64,000 nucleotides of DNA. It comes from Marinomonas aquiplantarum (lineage in GTDB: Bacteria > Pseudomonadota > Gammaproteobacteria > Pseudomonadales > Marinomonadaceae). Below are positions 19,324 through 27,997 of this stretch, in pieces (positions within the stretch are counted from its first letter, which is position 1; the number at the start of each line of letters is the position of its first letter). The DNA is taken from positions 248,001 to 312,000 of the forward strand of contig NZ_QNRF01000002.1 in assembly GCF_003314975.1 (NCBI RefSeq), read 5' to 3'. The position numbers and the translations under genes are program-made. The notes below the pieces were generated by a model, which saw nothing but the letters and a program-made list of their open reading frames with translations, was not told the origin of the DNA and searched no databases.

Positions 19324-20457
19324 TTATTTGTCGGGCGTTGATTGGTTGGATGCGGATTCATTATTAGCAAAATGAATTTGACCATCGTCACCAAAATGCA
19401 GTGTTTGTGTTGGGAAAGCCACTTCTGCGCCATGATCTTCAATAATCTTCATCGCTTTAAAAAGCACATCTTGCTTGACGTTATGATAGGTTCGCCAATC
19501 GACTGTTTTGGTGTAGGTGTAAATAAAGAAGTCGAGAGAAGATGGACCAAATTGGTTGAAATTCACCATATACACTTGTTGCGTGTCTAAGTCCTCATGA
19601 TTTGCCACCATCTCTTTAATGTCTTTGAGTATGTCTGGCAGAATGCTGAAATCAGAGTAGCGCACGCCGATGGTTTCATTAATGCGTCTGTGTGTCATAC
19701 GCGATGGATTTTCAACCGAAATCAATGAAAAAGTTGAGTTTGGAACGTATAGAGGGCGTTTTTCAAAGGTGCGAATGCGGGTTTGGCGCCAGCCAATGTG
19801 TTCAACTGTCCCTTCTATATTTTGATCGGGTGAACGTATCCAGTCACCAATAGCGAAAGGTCGATCTAGGTAGACCATGAGCCCACCAAAAAAGTTAGCC
19901 AATAAATCTTTAGCGGCAAAGCCGACCGCAATACCACCGATACCACCAAACGCTAAGACACCTGAAATGCTGTAGCCTAATGTTTGTAAGACAACCAGAG
20001 CAGACGTAATGATGACGGAGGCTCTCAGTAGCTTACTGATGGCGCCTGCCGTGGTGTAATCGACCTTGGTTTTTACCTTACTAGAACTGGTTACGGCTTT
20101 TTCACTTTGAGAAATACAGCGCAAAATAAACCAAGTTAATATGACAATAACGCCAACTTCTCTGATGGAGTCAATTAGAGAAGACAGTCCAGGGTCAATG
20201 TTGGTGCCAGAGATTTCCGCAGCGATGCTCAATCCAACTAGCCAGATAAATACCCCAATGGGTTTTTGAGCGGCAATCACCAACACATTGTCCCAAGGCG
20301 TCTTGGTGCGTTCTAATTGTGTGTTCAAGCGAATCAATAAACGGCTGGCAATAAAGTTGACGATTAGGGTGCCTAAGACCACCAAAAAGACTCTGACGAC
20401 CCAGTGCATTTCGGTGTCACCTAGGCCGAAGTGAGTTTGCATTGTTTCCCAGTTCAT
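19324..20457 (-). CDS. MscS-family small-conductance mechanosensitive channel
   Basis: A 377-residue inner-membrane protein with about five hydrophobic segments (near 20-40, 68-86, 97-115, 138-160 and 165-185). The last carries the MscS pore-helix signature FGGIGGIAVGFAAKD. The cytoplasmic beta domain follows (GDWIRSP, VEHIGWRQTRIRT, YVPNSTF). Such channels open under membrane tension and release solutes on osmotic downshock, fitting a marine bacterium. It resembles the longer YnaI/YbdG-type members more than E. coli MscS (286 residues), so I give no symbol. It is downstream of mgtE with a 33-base gap and may be co-transcribed. Confidence 0.9.
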   Translation of the reverse strand: MNWETMQTHFGLGDTEMHWVVRVFLVVLGTLIVNFIASRLLIRLNTQLERTKTPWDNVLVIAAQKPIGVFIWLVGLSIAAEISGTNIDPGLSSLIDSIREVGVIVILTWFILRCISQSEKAVTSSSKVKTKVDYTTAGAISKLLRASVIITSALVVLQTLGYSISGVLAFGGIGGIAVGFAAKDLLANFFGGLMVYLDRPFAIGDWIRSPDQNIEGTVEHIGWRQTRIRTFEKRPLYVPNSTFSLISVENPSRMTHRRINETIGVRYSDFSILPDILKDIKEMVANHEDLDTQQVYMVNFNQFGPSSLDFFIYTYTKTVDWRTYHNVKQDVLFKAMKIIEDHGAEVAFPTQTLHFGDDGQIHFANNESASNQSTPDK

Positions 20458-20490
20458 AAAATCTCTCTGTAATGATGAATGTAAAAGGGT

Positions 20491-21822
20491 TTATAGAAGT
20501 AGTAAGGTGCCCAAGCCTAAGAAAGCCACAAAGCCTGCAATGTCGGTCACTGTGGTGAGTATGACTGAACCTGATAAAGCCGGATCAATACGCAGTTTGT
20601 CGAGTAGCACAGGGATTAAAACCCCAGACAGAGCGGCCATTAAAATATTAACGATGATCGCGAGGCCAATCACAGCTCCAAGCATGGAGTTGTTAAACCA
20701 CCAATAGGTTACCAAGCCGATGATGATGGCCCATACAATGCCATTTAACCAACCCACCTTCAGCTCTTTGCTCAGAAGGGACTTTAAGTTGCTTCGAGTG
20801 ATTTGTCCAAGAGCCAAGCCTCGAACAATCAAAGTCAGTGTTTGGCTGCCTGCAATGCCGCCCATTGAGGCGACAACTGGCATTAATACCGCTAAAGCGA
20901 CTACTTGCTGTAAAGTTGCTTCAAATAAACCAATGAAGGCGGAGGCAAGGAAGGCGGTCAATAGATTAATACCGAGCCAAATACCACGAGTGGCTGCACT
21001 GCGTTTTACCGGTGCAAATAGGTCTGATTCTTCATTTAAGCCTGCGGTGGACATTTGTTGCGCTTCATTTTCAAGGCGTAAGGTTTCTAAGGCCAGTCCA
21101 GCATGAAAACGGCCCAATAATATGAGGTTACTGTCAACAACAGGAAGAGCTGATAAGGTCGATTTTTCCAGTTGTTCAGCAGCTTTCGATAAGCTCGTGT
21201 CAGCCTGAATAACGGAGCATTCTTCATCAATTAGATTGGAAATGGGTTCATGCTCTTGCGCTTTAAACAGCTTATCGAATTTGACACACCCTACCCAACG
21301 TCCGGTTCGGTTCACCAGATAAATCATATCAGTATAATTAGGGGTGGCCTTTTTTAATAACCGCATTGCTTCTGCAACACGAATAGACTGTGAGGCAATT
21401 AAGAGTTCGTGATCTATCCAGCGGCCAACAATGTCGTCTTCGTAAACAATACCTTGTTGATAGTATTCACGCTGCTTGTTGTCCATTTGCTTAAGGGCAA
21501 GGTCAACTAATCTGTCTGGCAACGAGTCGGTGATTTCTAATAGATCTGCCGCATCAACGTCAGCAAATAGGTTCTCAATCTCGCTGTCATCCAACTCTTT
21601 CAGCAGTAATTGTCGAGATTCGCCCCGCATTTCCACCAAAATGTCTAAGCGGTTGGCTTGTTTGATGTTCTCCCAAGCCTGCCTTCTTTGGTCTAATGGA
21701 ATGGACTCTAAGGCAAGAGCTATATCGTCTGGACTGAATTCAGACATCATTTGGCTGATCGAGTTGGGCGAATGCTCGTCATGAATCAAATGTTCAATTA
21801 ATTGAGTAACTTGGCTTTGCAT
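20491..21822 (-). CDS. mgtE: Magnesium transporter MgtE
   Basis: The 443-residue product has the MgtE plan: an N-terminal helical superhelix domain (about 1-125), a CBS pair (about 130-250) that senses Mg, and a five-helix pore domain from about 280 (AVLMPVVASMGGIAGSQTLT, then DPALSGSVILTTVTDIAGF). The conserved Asp in TVTDIAGF is the expected ion-binding residue. The start ATG gives the expected N-terminus. Confidence 0.95.
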   Translation of the reverse strand: MQSQVTQLIEHLIHDEHSPNSISQMMSEFSPDDIALALESIPLDQRRQAWENIKQANRLDILVEMRGESRQLLLKELDDSEIENLFADVDAADLLEITDSLPDRLVDLALKQMDNKQREYYQQGIVYEDDIVGRWIDHELLIASQSIRVAEAMRLLKKATPNYTDMIYLVNRTGRWVGCVKFDKLFKAQEHEPISNLIDEECSVIQADTSLSKAAEQLEKSTLSALPVVDSNLILLGRFHAGLALETLRLENEAQQMSTAGLNEESDLFAPVKRSAATRGIWLGINLLTAFLASAFIGLFEATLQQVVALAVLMPVVASMGGIAGSQTLTLIVRGLALGQITRSNLKSLLSKELKVGWLNGIVWAIIIGLVTYWWFNNSMLGAVIGLAIIVNILMAALSGVLIPVLLDKLRIDPALSGSVILTTVTDIAGFVAFLGLGTLLLL

Positions 21823-22003
21823 TGGAGGCCCTTACAAATGCTGGTTCGGATACGTATCCATTAGTGTGCGGTATTCATTTGGGATTATCAAACAAGGCTT
21901 TGTTTTTGCAAGATATTATTTCATTGCTTAGGAATTTATGACGATTTTCAATGTTGGGCGAGTTAAAAAGGGCATGTTTGCGTTTTTTGAGCTTGCCCAG
22001 CAG

Positions 22004-22032
22004 GAGACAGCTGGTTCGCTTAAGTGTAGAAT
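22004..22032 (+). promoter_or_regulatory. Possible sigma-70 promoter of trpGDC
   Basis: TAGAAT at 22027-22032 has GAGACA 17 bases upstream. No tryptophan-rich leader peptide is visible between here and trpG, so classical trp attenuation is not supported. Confidence 0.3.
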
Positions 22033-22093
22033 TTAGCCTTTTGAATGCCGCTTTCGACTGGGCATTTAGTTCGCTTTGGGCCTTATTTTAAAA

Positions 22094-22672
22094 ATGTTGT
22101 TAGTCATAGATAATTACGACTCTTTCACCTACAACCTAGTGCAATATTTTAGTGAATTAGGGGCGGATGTGGTGGTGTATCGAAATAATCAGGTTTCCCT
22201 TGCAGACATTGAGCGTTTGTCACCAACGCATCTGGTTATTTCCCCGGGCCCTTGCACGCCAAACGAAGCGGGCGTTTCGATCGAGGCAATCAAGGCGTTT
22301 GCCGGTAAAATGCCCATTTTGGGTATTTGCTTAGGTCATCAAAGTATTGCTCAGGCCTTTGGCGGTAATGTGATTCGTGCTAAAAATGTCATGCATGGAA
22401 AAACGTCTTTAATACATCACCTAAATGAAGGTGTGTTTGCCGATTTACCTAACCCTCAAACGGCGACGCGATATCATTCGCTTGTGGTCGAACAAGAGAG
22501 TCTACCTGATTGCTTAGAGGTGACGGCTTGGAATCAAGATGATGAAGGAAAGCGTGATGAAATCATGGGCCTGCGTCATAAAGTATATGATATTGAAGGG
22601 GTGCAATTTCACCCTGAGTCTATTCTGACAGAGGCAGGACATGCCTTGTTAGCTAACTTTTTAAAACGATAG
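22094..22672 (+). CDS. trpG: Anthranilate synthase glutamine amidotransferase subunit TrpG
   Basis: This subunit supplies ammonia from glutamine to TrpE (and often to PabB). The 192-residue class I amidotransferase has the catalytic triad: C79 in GICLGHQ, and H173 and E175 in FHPES. The start at 22094 ([14 protein letters not shown]) is the family start. It heads a trpG-trpD-trpC operon; trpE is not adjacent, as in Pseudomonas. Confidence 0.95.
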   Translation: MLLVIDNYDSFTYNLVQYFSELGADVVVYRNNQVSLADIERLSPTHLVISPGPCTPNEAGVSIEAIKAFAGKMPILGICLGHQSIAQAFGGNVIRAKNVMHGKTSLIHHLNEGVFADLPNPQTATRYHSLVVEQESLPDCLEVTAWNQDDEGKRDEIMGLRHKVYDIEGVQFHPESILTEAGHALLANFLKR

Positions 22673-22681
22673 GAGAGACTG

Positions 22682-23719
22682 GTGGACATCCAAAAAGCAA
22701 TTGCAGCTGTTGTGGAGCATCAAAACCTGTCAGCAGAAGACATGCAGTCTGTGATGACAGATATTATGACCGGCAAAACAACACCAGCTCAGATCGGAGG
22801 TTTTTTAATTGCCTTGCGCATGAAGGGCGAAACCGTCGAAGAAATTGCGGCGGCAGCACGGGTTATGCGTAAGCTCTCCAGTAAAGTCAGTTTACCGATT
22901 GAAGACATTGTGGATACCTGCGGTACCGGTGGCGATGGCGGCAACCTATTTAATGTTTCTACGGCATCGGCCTTTGTTGTGGCGGCGGCTGGTGGCAAGG
23001 TCGCTAAACATGGCGGTCGTTCTGTATCCTCTAAATCCGGTAGTGCAGATGTTCTTGAGCGAGCAGGTATTTTTCTCGGCTTAAACGCGGAACAAGTGTG
23101 TCGTTGTGTAGAAGAGATTGGTTTAGGCTTCATGTTTGCGCCGAATCATCATGCCGCGATGAAGTATGCGGTCGGGCCTCGTAAAGAGATGGCAACAAGA
23201 ACCATATTTAATTTGTTAGGCCCCTTAACCAATCCGGCCAATGCAAAGCGTCAGGTGATGGGGGTCTTCCATCAAAAGTGGGTTCGACCTATCGCTGAAG
23301 TGTTAAAAGCTTTGGGAAGTGAACATGTTATGGTTGTTCATTCTGAAGATGGTTTGGATGAAATCAGTATTGCGGCACCTACCTTTGTGGCAGAGCTGAA
23401 AGACGGTGAGATTAAGGAATATCGTATTTCGCCTGAAGATTTCAACATTCCTCTACAATCCACCGACGATATACAGGCATACGATACTGATCAAAGCTTG
23501 TCTTTGGTTAAGTCGGCATTAGACGGCAAAGGAAAAGTAAACCCTGCCCGTGACATTGTGGCATTAAATGCTGGCGCTGCTATATATGTTGCTGGTATTG
23601 CCGACTCATTGGCTGAAGGGGTAAATATTGCTGAAGATGTTATTGGTGGCGGAACAGCGAAAGTGAAAATGTCTGAATTGGCGAGCTTTACGCGCTGCTT
23701 TATGGCACCCAACGCATAG
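22682..23719 (+). CDS. trpD: Anthranilate phosphoribosyltransferase TrpD
   Basis: TrpD joins anthranilate to PRPP in tryptophan synthesis. The 345-residue product has the PRPP/Mg-binding CGTGGDGG near 80, KHGGRSVSSKSGSADVLE near 105 and GPLTNPA near 180. It starts with GTG, preceded by TAGGAGAGA at the end of trpG. Confidence 0.97.
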   Translation: MDIQKAIAAVVEHQNLSAEDMQSVMTDIMTGKTTPAQIGGFLIALRMKGETVEEIAAAARVMRKLSSKVSLPIEDIVDTCGTGGDGGNLFNVSTASAFVVAAAGGKVAKHGGRSVSSKSGSADVLERAGIFLGLNAEQVCRCVEEIGLGFMFAPNHHAAMKYAVGPRKEMATRTIFNLLGPLTNPANAKRQVMGVFHQKWVRPIAEVLKALGSEHVMVVHSEDGLDEISIAAPTFVAELKDGEIKEYRISPEDFNIPLQSTDDIQAYDTDQSLSLVKSALDGKGKVNPARDIVALNAGAAIYVAGIADSLAEGVNIAEDVIGGGTAKVKMSELASFTRCFMAPNA

Positions 23720-23738
23720 AAATAGGAGTGACTTGGTT

Positions 23739-24554
23739 ATGCAAGTGGAAACACCCACCATTTTGAAAAAAATTGTCGCGCGTAAATTTGAAGAAATTAC
23801 AGAAAGAAAAGCGCATACACCTTATAAAAATTTAGAGGTGGCGGCGTCCGTTGCTAATGTACACAATGCTCCGCGTGGTTTTGCTCAAGCGCTTAAGCAT
23901 CAAATTGCGATGGGTAAAGCTGGTGTGATTGCAGAAATTAAGCAGGCGTCACCGAGTAAAGGCATTTTACGTGAGCCTTTTTATCCAGGCGAGATTGCTA
24001 AATCTTATGAAAAAGCGGGTGCGGCCTGTTTGTCTGTGCTGACGGATAAAGACTTCTTTCAGGGTCATGAAGATTATCTGGTAGAAGCGCGTTCAGCTTG
24101 CCAGTTACCAGTCATTCGTAAAGACTTTATGGTCGACGAATATCAGGTGATTGAAGCCAGATCCATTGGCGCAGACTGTATTTTATTGATTGCAGCATGT
24201 TTGTCAGGTGAAAAGCTAAGAGCCTTAGATTTAATGGCTAGAGACTTGGGTATGGATGTGTTGGTCGAGGTTCACAACCGCGCGGAACTAGACTTGGCAT
24301 TAGAATACACCGAGACAGAATTGCTGGGTATTAATAATCGAGATTTGCATACGTTTGAGCTTAGTTTAGACCATACTTTTGAGCTTATGAAGAATGTGCC
24401 AAAAGATAAGCTGATTGTTACGGAAAGTGGCATCCATACTCAAGAAGATGTGGCTTTAATGCGTAATCATGAAATTCATGCCTTTCTTGTTGGTGAAGCG
24501 TTTATGCGTGCCGATGATCCAGGTGAGAAGTTGGCTGAGCTATTTCAGAGCTAA
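23739..24554 (+). CDS. trpC: Indole-3-glycerol phosphate synthase TrpC
   Basis: TrpC closes the indole ring in tryptophan synthesis. The monofunctional TIM barrel (271 residues) shows the substrate-binding IAEIKQASPSKG, SVLTDKDFFQG, IRKDFMVDEYQ and GINNRDL. ATG 23739 is ten bases from its AGGAG; an in-frame TTG at 23733 is four bases away and cannot be excluded. No TrpF fusion. Last gene of trpGDC. Confidence 0.95.
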   Translation: MQVETPTILKKIVARKFEEITERKAHTPYKNLEVAASVANVHNAPRGFAQALKHQIAMGKAGVIAEIKQASPSKGILREPFYPGEIAKSYEKAGAACLSVLTDKDFFQGHEDYLVEARSACQLPVIRKDFMVDEYQVIEARSIGADCILLIAACLSGEKLRALDLMARDLGMDVLVEVHNRAELDLALEYTETELLGINNRDLHTFELSLDHTFELMKNVPKDKLIVTESGIHTQEDVALMRNHEIHAFLVGEAFMRADDPGEKLAELFQS

Positions 24555-24592
24555 CAGACTATCAGTCGTATTGATAAGAAATAAGGTTATAT

Positions 24593-25000
24593 ATGAAAAC
24601 GAATGTGAGTTGGCAAGAAGACGTCCATTTTACAGCTGAGACGGGATCTGGGTTTAACGTTGAGATCGATGGCAATCAAGTGGCTGGCCCTCGTCCGATG
24701 GAGTTGATTTTGGCTGGATTGGGTGGCTGTACTTCTTATGATGTGGTTGGCATCTTGAAGAAGTCCCGACAAGATGTGGTTTCTTGTGTGGCGCAAATTG
24801 ATGCGGATCGTGCAGATTCAGTCCCTGCGGTATTTACTGAAATTCGAGTGCACTTTGTGGTCACAGGGCGCAAGTTAAAAGAGAATGTTGTCGCAAGGGC
24901 TGTCAAGCTATCGGCTGAAGAGTATTGCTCAGCATCACTCATGTTAGAACGTGGTGGTGTGAAGATTGTTCACAGCTTTGAGATTGTTGAAGCTGACTAG
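24593..25000 (+). CDS. OsmC-like protein (YhfA type)
   Basis: A 135-residue OsmC-fold protein. It has the two conserved cysteines expected of peroxide-reducing members: one in GLGGCTSYDVV near 46 and one in EEYCSAS near 110. The short, YhfA-like form is often found beside crp or trpC in related genomes. Activity on organic peroxides is inferred from the family. A terminator follows. Confidence 0.85.
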   Translation: MKTNVSWQEDVHFTAETGSGFNVEIDGNQVAGPRPMELILAGLGGCTSYDVVGILKKSRQDVVSCVAQIDADRADSVPAVFTEIRVHFVVTGRKLKENVVARAVKLSAEEYCSASLMLERGGVKIVHSFEIVEAD

Positions 25001-25023
25001 TTTTGTGGCGTTAGACGGTTTAG

Positions 25024-25049
25024 GAAAAGGGCTGAGAGGCTCTTTTTTT
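25024..25049 (+). terminator. Rho-independent terminator after the OsmC-like gene
   Basis: AAAAGGGC and GCTCTTTT form an eight-pair stem (one G-U) around TGAGAG and run into eight T. Confidence 0.75.
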
Positions 25050-25082
25050 TGTGCAAAATATATGATGTTTGTGGCTATTAGA

Positions 25083-25158
25083 TGGCGTCCTCACCAGGAC
25101 TCGAACCTGGAATAGCTGCTTAGGAGGCGGCCGGTATATCCTGTTTACCTATGAGGAC
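25083..25158 (-). tRNA. tRNA-Arg (anticodon CCU)
   Basis: Read on the reverse strand, the 76-base sequence folds as a cloverleaf. The acceptor stem GTCCTCA pairs with TGAGGAC, then G and an encoded CCA. The D arm is GGTA/TACC, the anticodon loop CTCCTAA (CCU, reading AGG), the variable loop TATT, and the T arm CCAGG/CCTGG with loop TTCGAGT. The anticodon stem GCCGC/GCAGC has a C-A mismatch at its middle pair. It is isolated between the OsmC-like gene and flgN. Confidence 0.93.
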
Positions 25159-25236
25159 TCATTGGCGAGTATTTTATACCTGAAGCGCTTGTGATTACAA
25201 ACAGTAAGTCTTTATCACTTTGATTTATATGTGGTT

Positions 25237-25716
25237 TTAAGCTCGACCTAAAGTCTGTTTGCTGCTGATAGGGCGAGTTGAGCCACGAGACGTGTATACT
25301 TTGTTTTTGGTGCTGTGGCCCTGCAAAAGTTCAAATAGGTGTTTGTTGCGTTTTTGCAAGGTGTTAAGGATTTGGGCGTTAGTATTGTTTTTTGTTTTGC
25401 AGCTTTTCAGTAGTGTCTCGCACTCTTTCATGAGTAAGCGAACTTCATCCATCGAGCTGTCTTGTACTTTTAGCCAGTTTTTAAACTCTTCTTCGGTCGG
25501 ATTTTTACGATCCACCACATCAAATTTAATCAACACCTTGATGCGTCTTTCATTTAGCTCATTCATCTCATCAAGCAAGGCTTGCTTTTTGTCTGCTATT
25601 GCAATGATGGTTTCGCTGTTTTGTTCGCCGTACGCAGAGCGTTCTTCATCAAGAAGTTGGGACAGTTCAGTCAAAATGTCTTTGCTTTTGATGAAGATGG
25701 GGGTGATGGGAATCAT
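25237..25716 (-). CDS. flgN: Flagellar export chaperone FlgN
   Basis: FlgN binds the hook-filament junction proteins FlgK and FlgL and delivers them to the flagellar export apparatus. The 159-residue product is mostly long helices rich in Glu, Lys and Leu (LSQLLDEERSAYGEQNSET, ADKKQALLDEMNELNERR), as in the FlgN family. It follows flgM in the flgM-flgN order of Pseudomonas. The strong basic tail (about 135-159) is likely disordered. Confidence 0.88.
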   Translation of the reverse strand: MIPITPIFIKSKDILTELSQLLDEERSAYGEQNSETIIAIADKKQALLDEMNELNERRIKVLIKFDVVDRKNPTEEEFKNWLKVQDSSMDEVRLLMKECETLLKSCKTKNNTNAQILNTLQKRNKHLFELLQGHSTKNKVYTSRGSTRPISSKQTLGRA

Positions 25717-25753
25717 AAAGTAAGCCCTTTATAGGCTGTATAGGACACGCTGA

Positions 25754-26068
25754 TTAAAATAGCGTGTCCATAGAAGCCATATTATTGGCAAGCTTTTGGG
25801 TGTCAATCTTGTATTCACCTGCCGCGATGGCGTTTTTAATTTGCTCAACTTTGTCCATATCAACGTCTGGTAAATTGTTTAATTTAGCTTGTTGATTTTG
25901 TAGTGTTTGAGCTGTACCGCTAAGTTTAACGGTATCTTCTGCCAGTGTGCCACCACTTTGCACACCGCCTTTTTGTTCAGATGCACTGGCGGCCGCGTCG
26001 TCTTTATGCGCGCGCTCACTTTTGTTTATAGTGCCCTGATTTGATAGACCTGTTAAATGAATTGCCAT
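25754..26068 (-). CDS. flgM: Anti-sigma-28 factor FlgM
   Basis: FlgM holds FliA (sigma-28) inactive until the hook is complete, then is exported. The 104-residue protein is polar and probably disordered in its first half, with the FliA-binding helices at the end (DMDKVEQIKNAIAAGEYKID, then LANNM). A near-consensus FliA promoter lies upstream at 26106-26132, giving the usual feedback loop. Confidence 0.93.
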   Translation of the reverse strand: MAIHLTGLSNQGTINKSERAHKDDAAASASEQKGGVQSGGTLAEDTVKLSGTAQTLQNQQAKLNNLPDVDMDKVEQIKNAIAAGEYKIDTQKLANNMASMDTLF

Positions 26069-26105
26069 TGGGTTTTTCCGCCCTTAAATGATTTGCCTGT
26101 CTATG

Positions 26106-26132
26106 GTTTCGGCTGGGTCTACGAAAACTTTA
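26106..26132 (-). promoter_or_regulatory. Sigma-28 (FliA) promoter of flgMN
   Basis: On the reverse strand, TAAAGTTT (26125-26132), 11 bases, then GCCGAAAC (26106-26113). This is nearly identical to the FliA consensus TAAAGTTT-N11-GCCGATAA, 38 bases before flgM. Confidence 0.92.
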
Positions 26133-26181
26133 ATGAATTACCTCAGAAAAAGGAAATTTATATTTGCCGAGTTGTCTGTAC

Positions 26182-26874
26182 TCAATAGTTTACAAGAACC
26201 TCACTGTCAGTTACAACTTTAGCGTATACAATTCGTCCAGAACTCGCGTTTTTAACTCGTATTTGTTGACCTTTAACGCCATTCTCAAGTGCGACACCGT
26301 TCATGCGAACGGTAATGGTGCCACTGCTGGCAGTGATTTGAATTGCATCGCCTTTTTTAATTAAGGTAGGTAAACGAGTTAAATTGTCCGTGATGTAAGT
26401 ATTAATACGGATATTACGAGAAGCAATTAGTCCATAAGGTGGGTTTTGTTGGGTGTAAACCTGACCTCTTAAATCAGAGATATCCACTTCCCCTAAGTCG
26501 GTATTGGATTGAGAAATAACCTGACCGCGATTGATGGGTGTGATGGCGCGGATGGCTGGGATGCTAATGGACTGGACAGCGGGTAGATAAGATTTCCAAA
26601 CAGGATCAGGGCAACTGATTTCGTAATTGGTTCGTTTGCGTGCTTCTGGTCGTTGATTTTGAATACTAATTTGATTGTCGTTACAGTCAGGTAAGTATTT
26701 AAGGGAAGCAAGATTATTCAGTTTTATGGTAATGGTTGCGTGGGGGTAAACCTCGGATAAACGAGGGATTTCCACTTGATTAATGAAGCGATTAACCATT
26801 TCTTCGAGCACTTGAGCGTAACTGAAGTGTGTTTGAAGACAAATAAAGGCTATTAAAAGCCTTGAGATTCGCAT
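26182..26874 (-). CDS. flgA: Flagellar P-ring assembly chaperone FlgA
   Basis: FlgA helps FlgI assemble into the periplasmic P ring. The 230-residue product has a signal peptide (ISRLLIAFICLQTHFSYA) and a C-terminal SAF-type domain (RGQVISQSNTDLGEVDIS, then MNGVALENGVKGQQIRVKN). I use ATG 26874 with AAAGAG eight bases upstream; a GTG at 26883 is possible. flgM starts downstream on the same strand from its own FliA promoter, so it can also be read from flgA. Confidence 0.93.
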   Translation of the reverse strand: MRISRLLIAFICLQTHFSYAQVLEEMVNRFINQVEIPRLSEVYPHATITIKLNNLASLKYLPDCNDNQISIQNQRPEARKRTNYEISCPDPVWKSYLPAVQSISIPAIRAITPINRGQVISQSNTDLGEVDISDLRGQVYTQQNPPYGLIASRNIRINTYITDNLTRLPTLIKKGDAIQITASSGTITVRMNGVALENGVKGQQIRVKNASSGRIVYAKVVTDSEVLVNY

Positions 26875-26928
26875 GATGAGCACTCTTTGTTTATGATTTC
26901 GTTATGAATAAGTTAGTAAATTGTTGAT

Positions 26929-26979
26929 ATTCACTCTATCATTGGTGAATGCATTTTAACAATTTTGAGGGGTCACCTC
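26929..26979. repeat. Two short inverted repeats between divergent flgA and cheV
   Basis: ATTCAC (26929-26934) and GTGAAT (26945-26950) are separated by ten bases; TGAGG-ggtca-CCTCA follows near 26965-26979. They lie where the two divergent promoters must be and could bind a regulator. No GG-N10-GC or FliA site was found here on either strand. Confidence 0.35.
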
Positions 26980-27010
26980 ATTATGCAGTTTATACATTTT
27001 GGAGGCGTAT

Positions 27011-27940
27011 ATGGCTGGGGTTCTAGATACTGTCAATCAACGTACACAGCTGGTCGGAGAAAATAGACTTGAGTTGTTGCTGTTTCGTTTGAATGGTAAG
27101 CAAATTTACGGCATCAATGTCTTTAAAGTAAAGGAAGTGCTTCAGTGTCCTAAACTTACCACTATGCCTCATAGTTCACCTGTGGTTCGTGGTGTTGCAC
27201 ACATTCGTGGTGGAACCATTCCAATTTTGGACTTAGGTTTGGCAACGGGTGCCAGTCCTATTGAAAATATTAGCCAGTGTTTTGTCATCATTACCGAGTA
27301 TAACCGCCGTATTCAGGGGTTCTTGGTGCGTGGTGTTGAGCGTATTGTGAATATGAACTGGAGTGATATTCAGCCACCACCAAAAGGGCTATCGAATGAC
27401 AACTATCTAACGGCTGTTTGTCAGGTCGACAAAGAGATGGTTGAGATCATTGATGTGGAGCAGATTCTTTCTGAAGTGGCGCCAATGCGACAAGATATTT
27501 CAGAAGGTATTGTTAATTCAGGTACACAAGAGAATGCGAAAAAACATCACATTCTTATTGTGGATGATTCCTCTGTGGCTCGTAAACAAATCAAGCGTTG
27601 TATGGAACAAGTCGGTTTTGCGACCACCGTTTTGTGTGATGGTCGAGAAGCTTATGAATTTTTACAGAGTTTGGTCGCTGAAGGTAAGGATGTCACACAA
27701 GAATTCTCAATGGTGATTTCAGATATTGAAATGCCAGAGATGGATGGTTACACCCTAACGACAGCGATTCGAAATGACAGTCGATTGCAGGATTTATTTA
27801 TTCTTCTGCATACTTCTTTAAGTGGTGTCTTCAACGAAGCCATGGTGAAGAAGGTAGGAGCAGACGGTTTCTTAGCTAAGTTCCAGCCTGATGAGTTGGC
27901 GCGTTTGGCGATTGAAACAGTACAAGTGCAATCTGAGTAA
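27011..27940 (+). CDS. cheV: Chemotaxis coupling protein CheV
   Basis: CheV couples receptors to CheA and carries a receiver domain for adaptation. The 309-residue product has a CheW-like domain (about 10-150; NVFKVKEVLQ, VVRGVAHIRGGTIPILDL) and a response-regulator domain (about 170-305) with the acidic pair in IVDDSSVARK, the likely phospho-Asp in MVISDIEMPEMDG and the Lys in FLAKFQPDEL. The start at 27011 has GGAGG six bases upstream. cheV-cheR before flgB is the Pseudomonas-type order. Confidence 0.96.
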   Translation: MAGVLDTVNQRTQLVGENRLELLLFRLNGKQIYGINVFKVKEVLQCPKLTTMPHSSPVVRGVAHIRGGTIPILDLGLATGASPIENISQCFVIITEYNRRIQGFLVRGVERIVNMNWSDIQPPPKGLSNDNYLTAVCQVDKEMVEIIDVEQILSEVAPMRQDISEGIVNSGTQENAKKHHILIVDDSSVARKQIKRCMEQVGFATTVLCDGREAYEFLQSLVAEGKDVTQEFSMVISDIEMPEMDGYTLTTAIRNDSRLQDLFILLHTSLSGVFNEAMVKKVGADGFLAKFQPDELARLAIETVQVQSE

Positions 27941-27952
27941 AGTGATGGATTG

Positions 27953-27974
27953 GGGCGAGCCGAGCTCGTCCTTT
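27953..27974 (+). terminator. Hairpin between cheV and cheR, possible attenuator
   Basis: GGGCGAGC-cga-GCTCGTCC is a GC-rich eight-pair stem (one G-U) followed by only three T. It probably lets part of the transcription continue into cheR. Confidence 0.5.
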
Positions 27975-27997
27975 AGTCTGCTTATTATGGAGTTTTA

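Noticed and set aside
21823-22093. trp attenuator leader before trpG
   Set aside because: No short frame with consecutive Trp codons and no terminator/antiterminator pair found.
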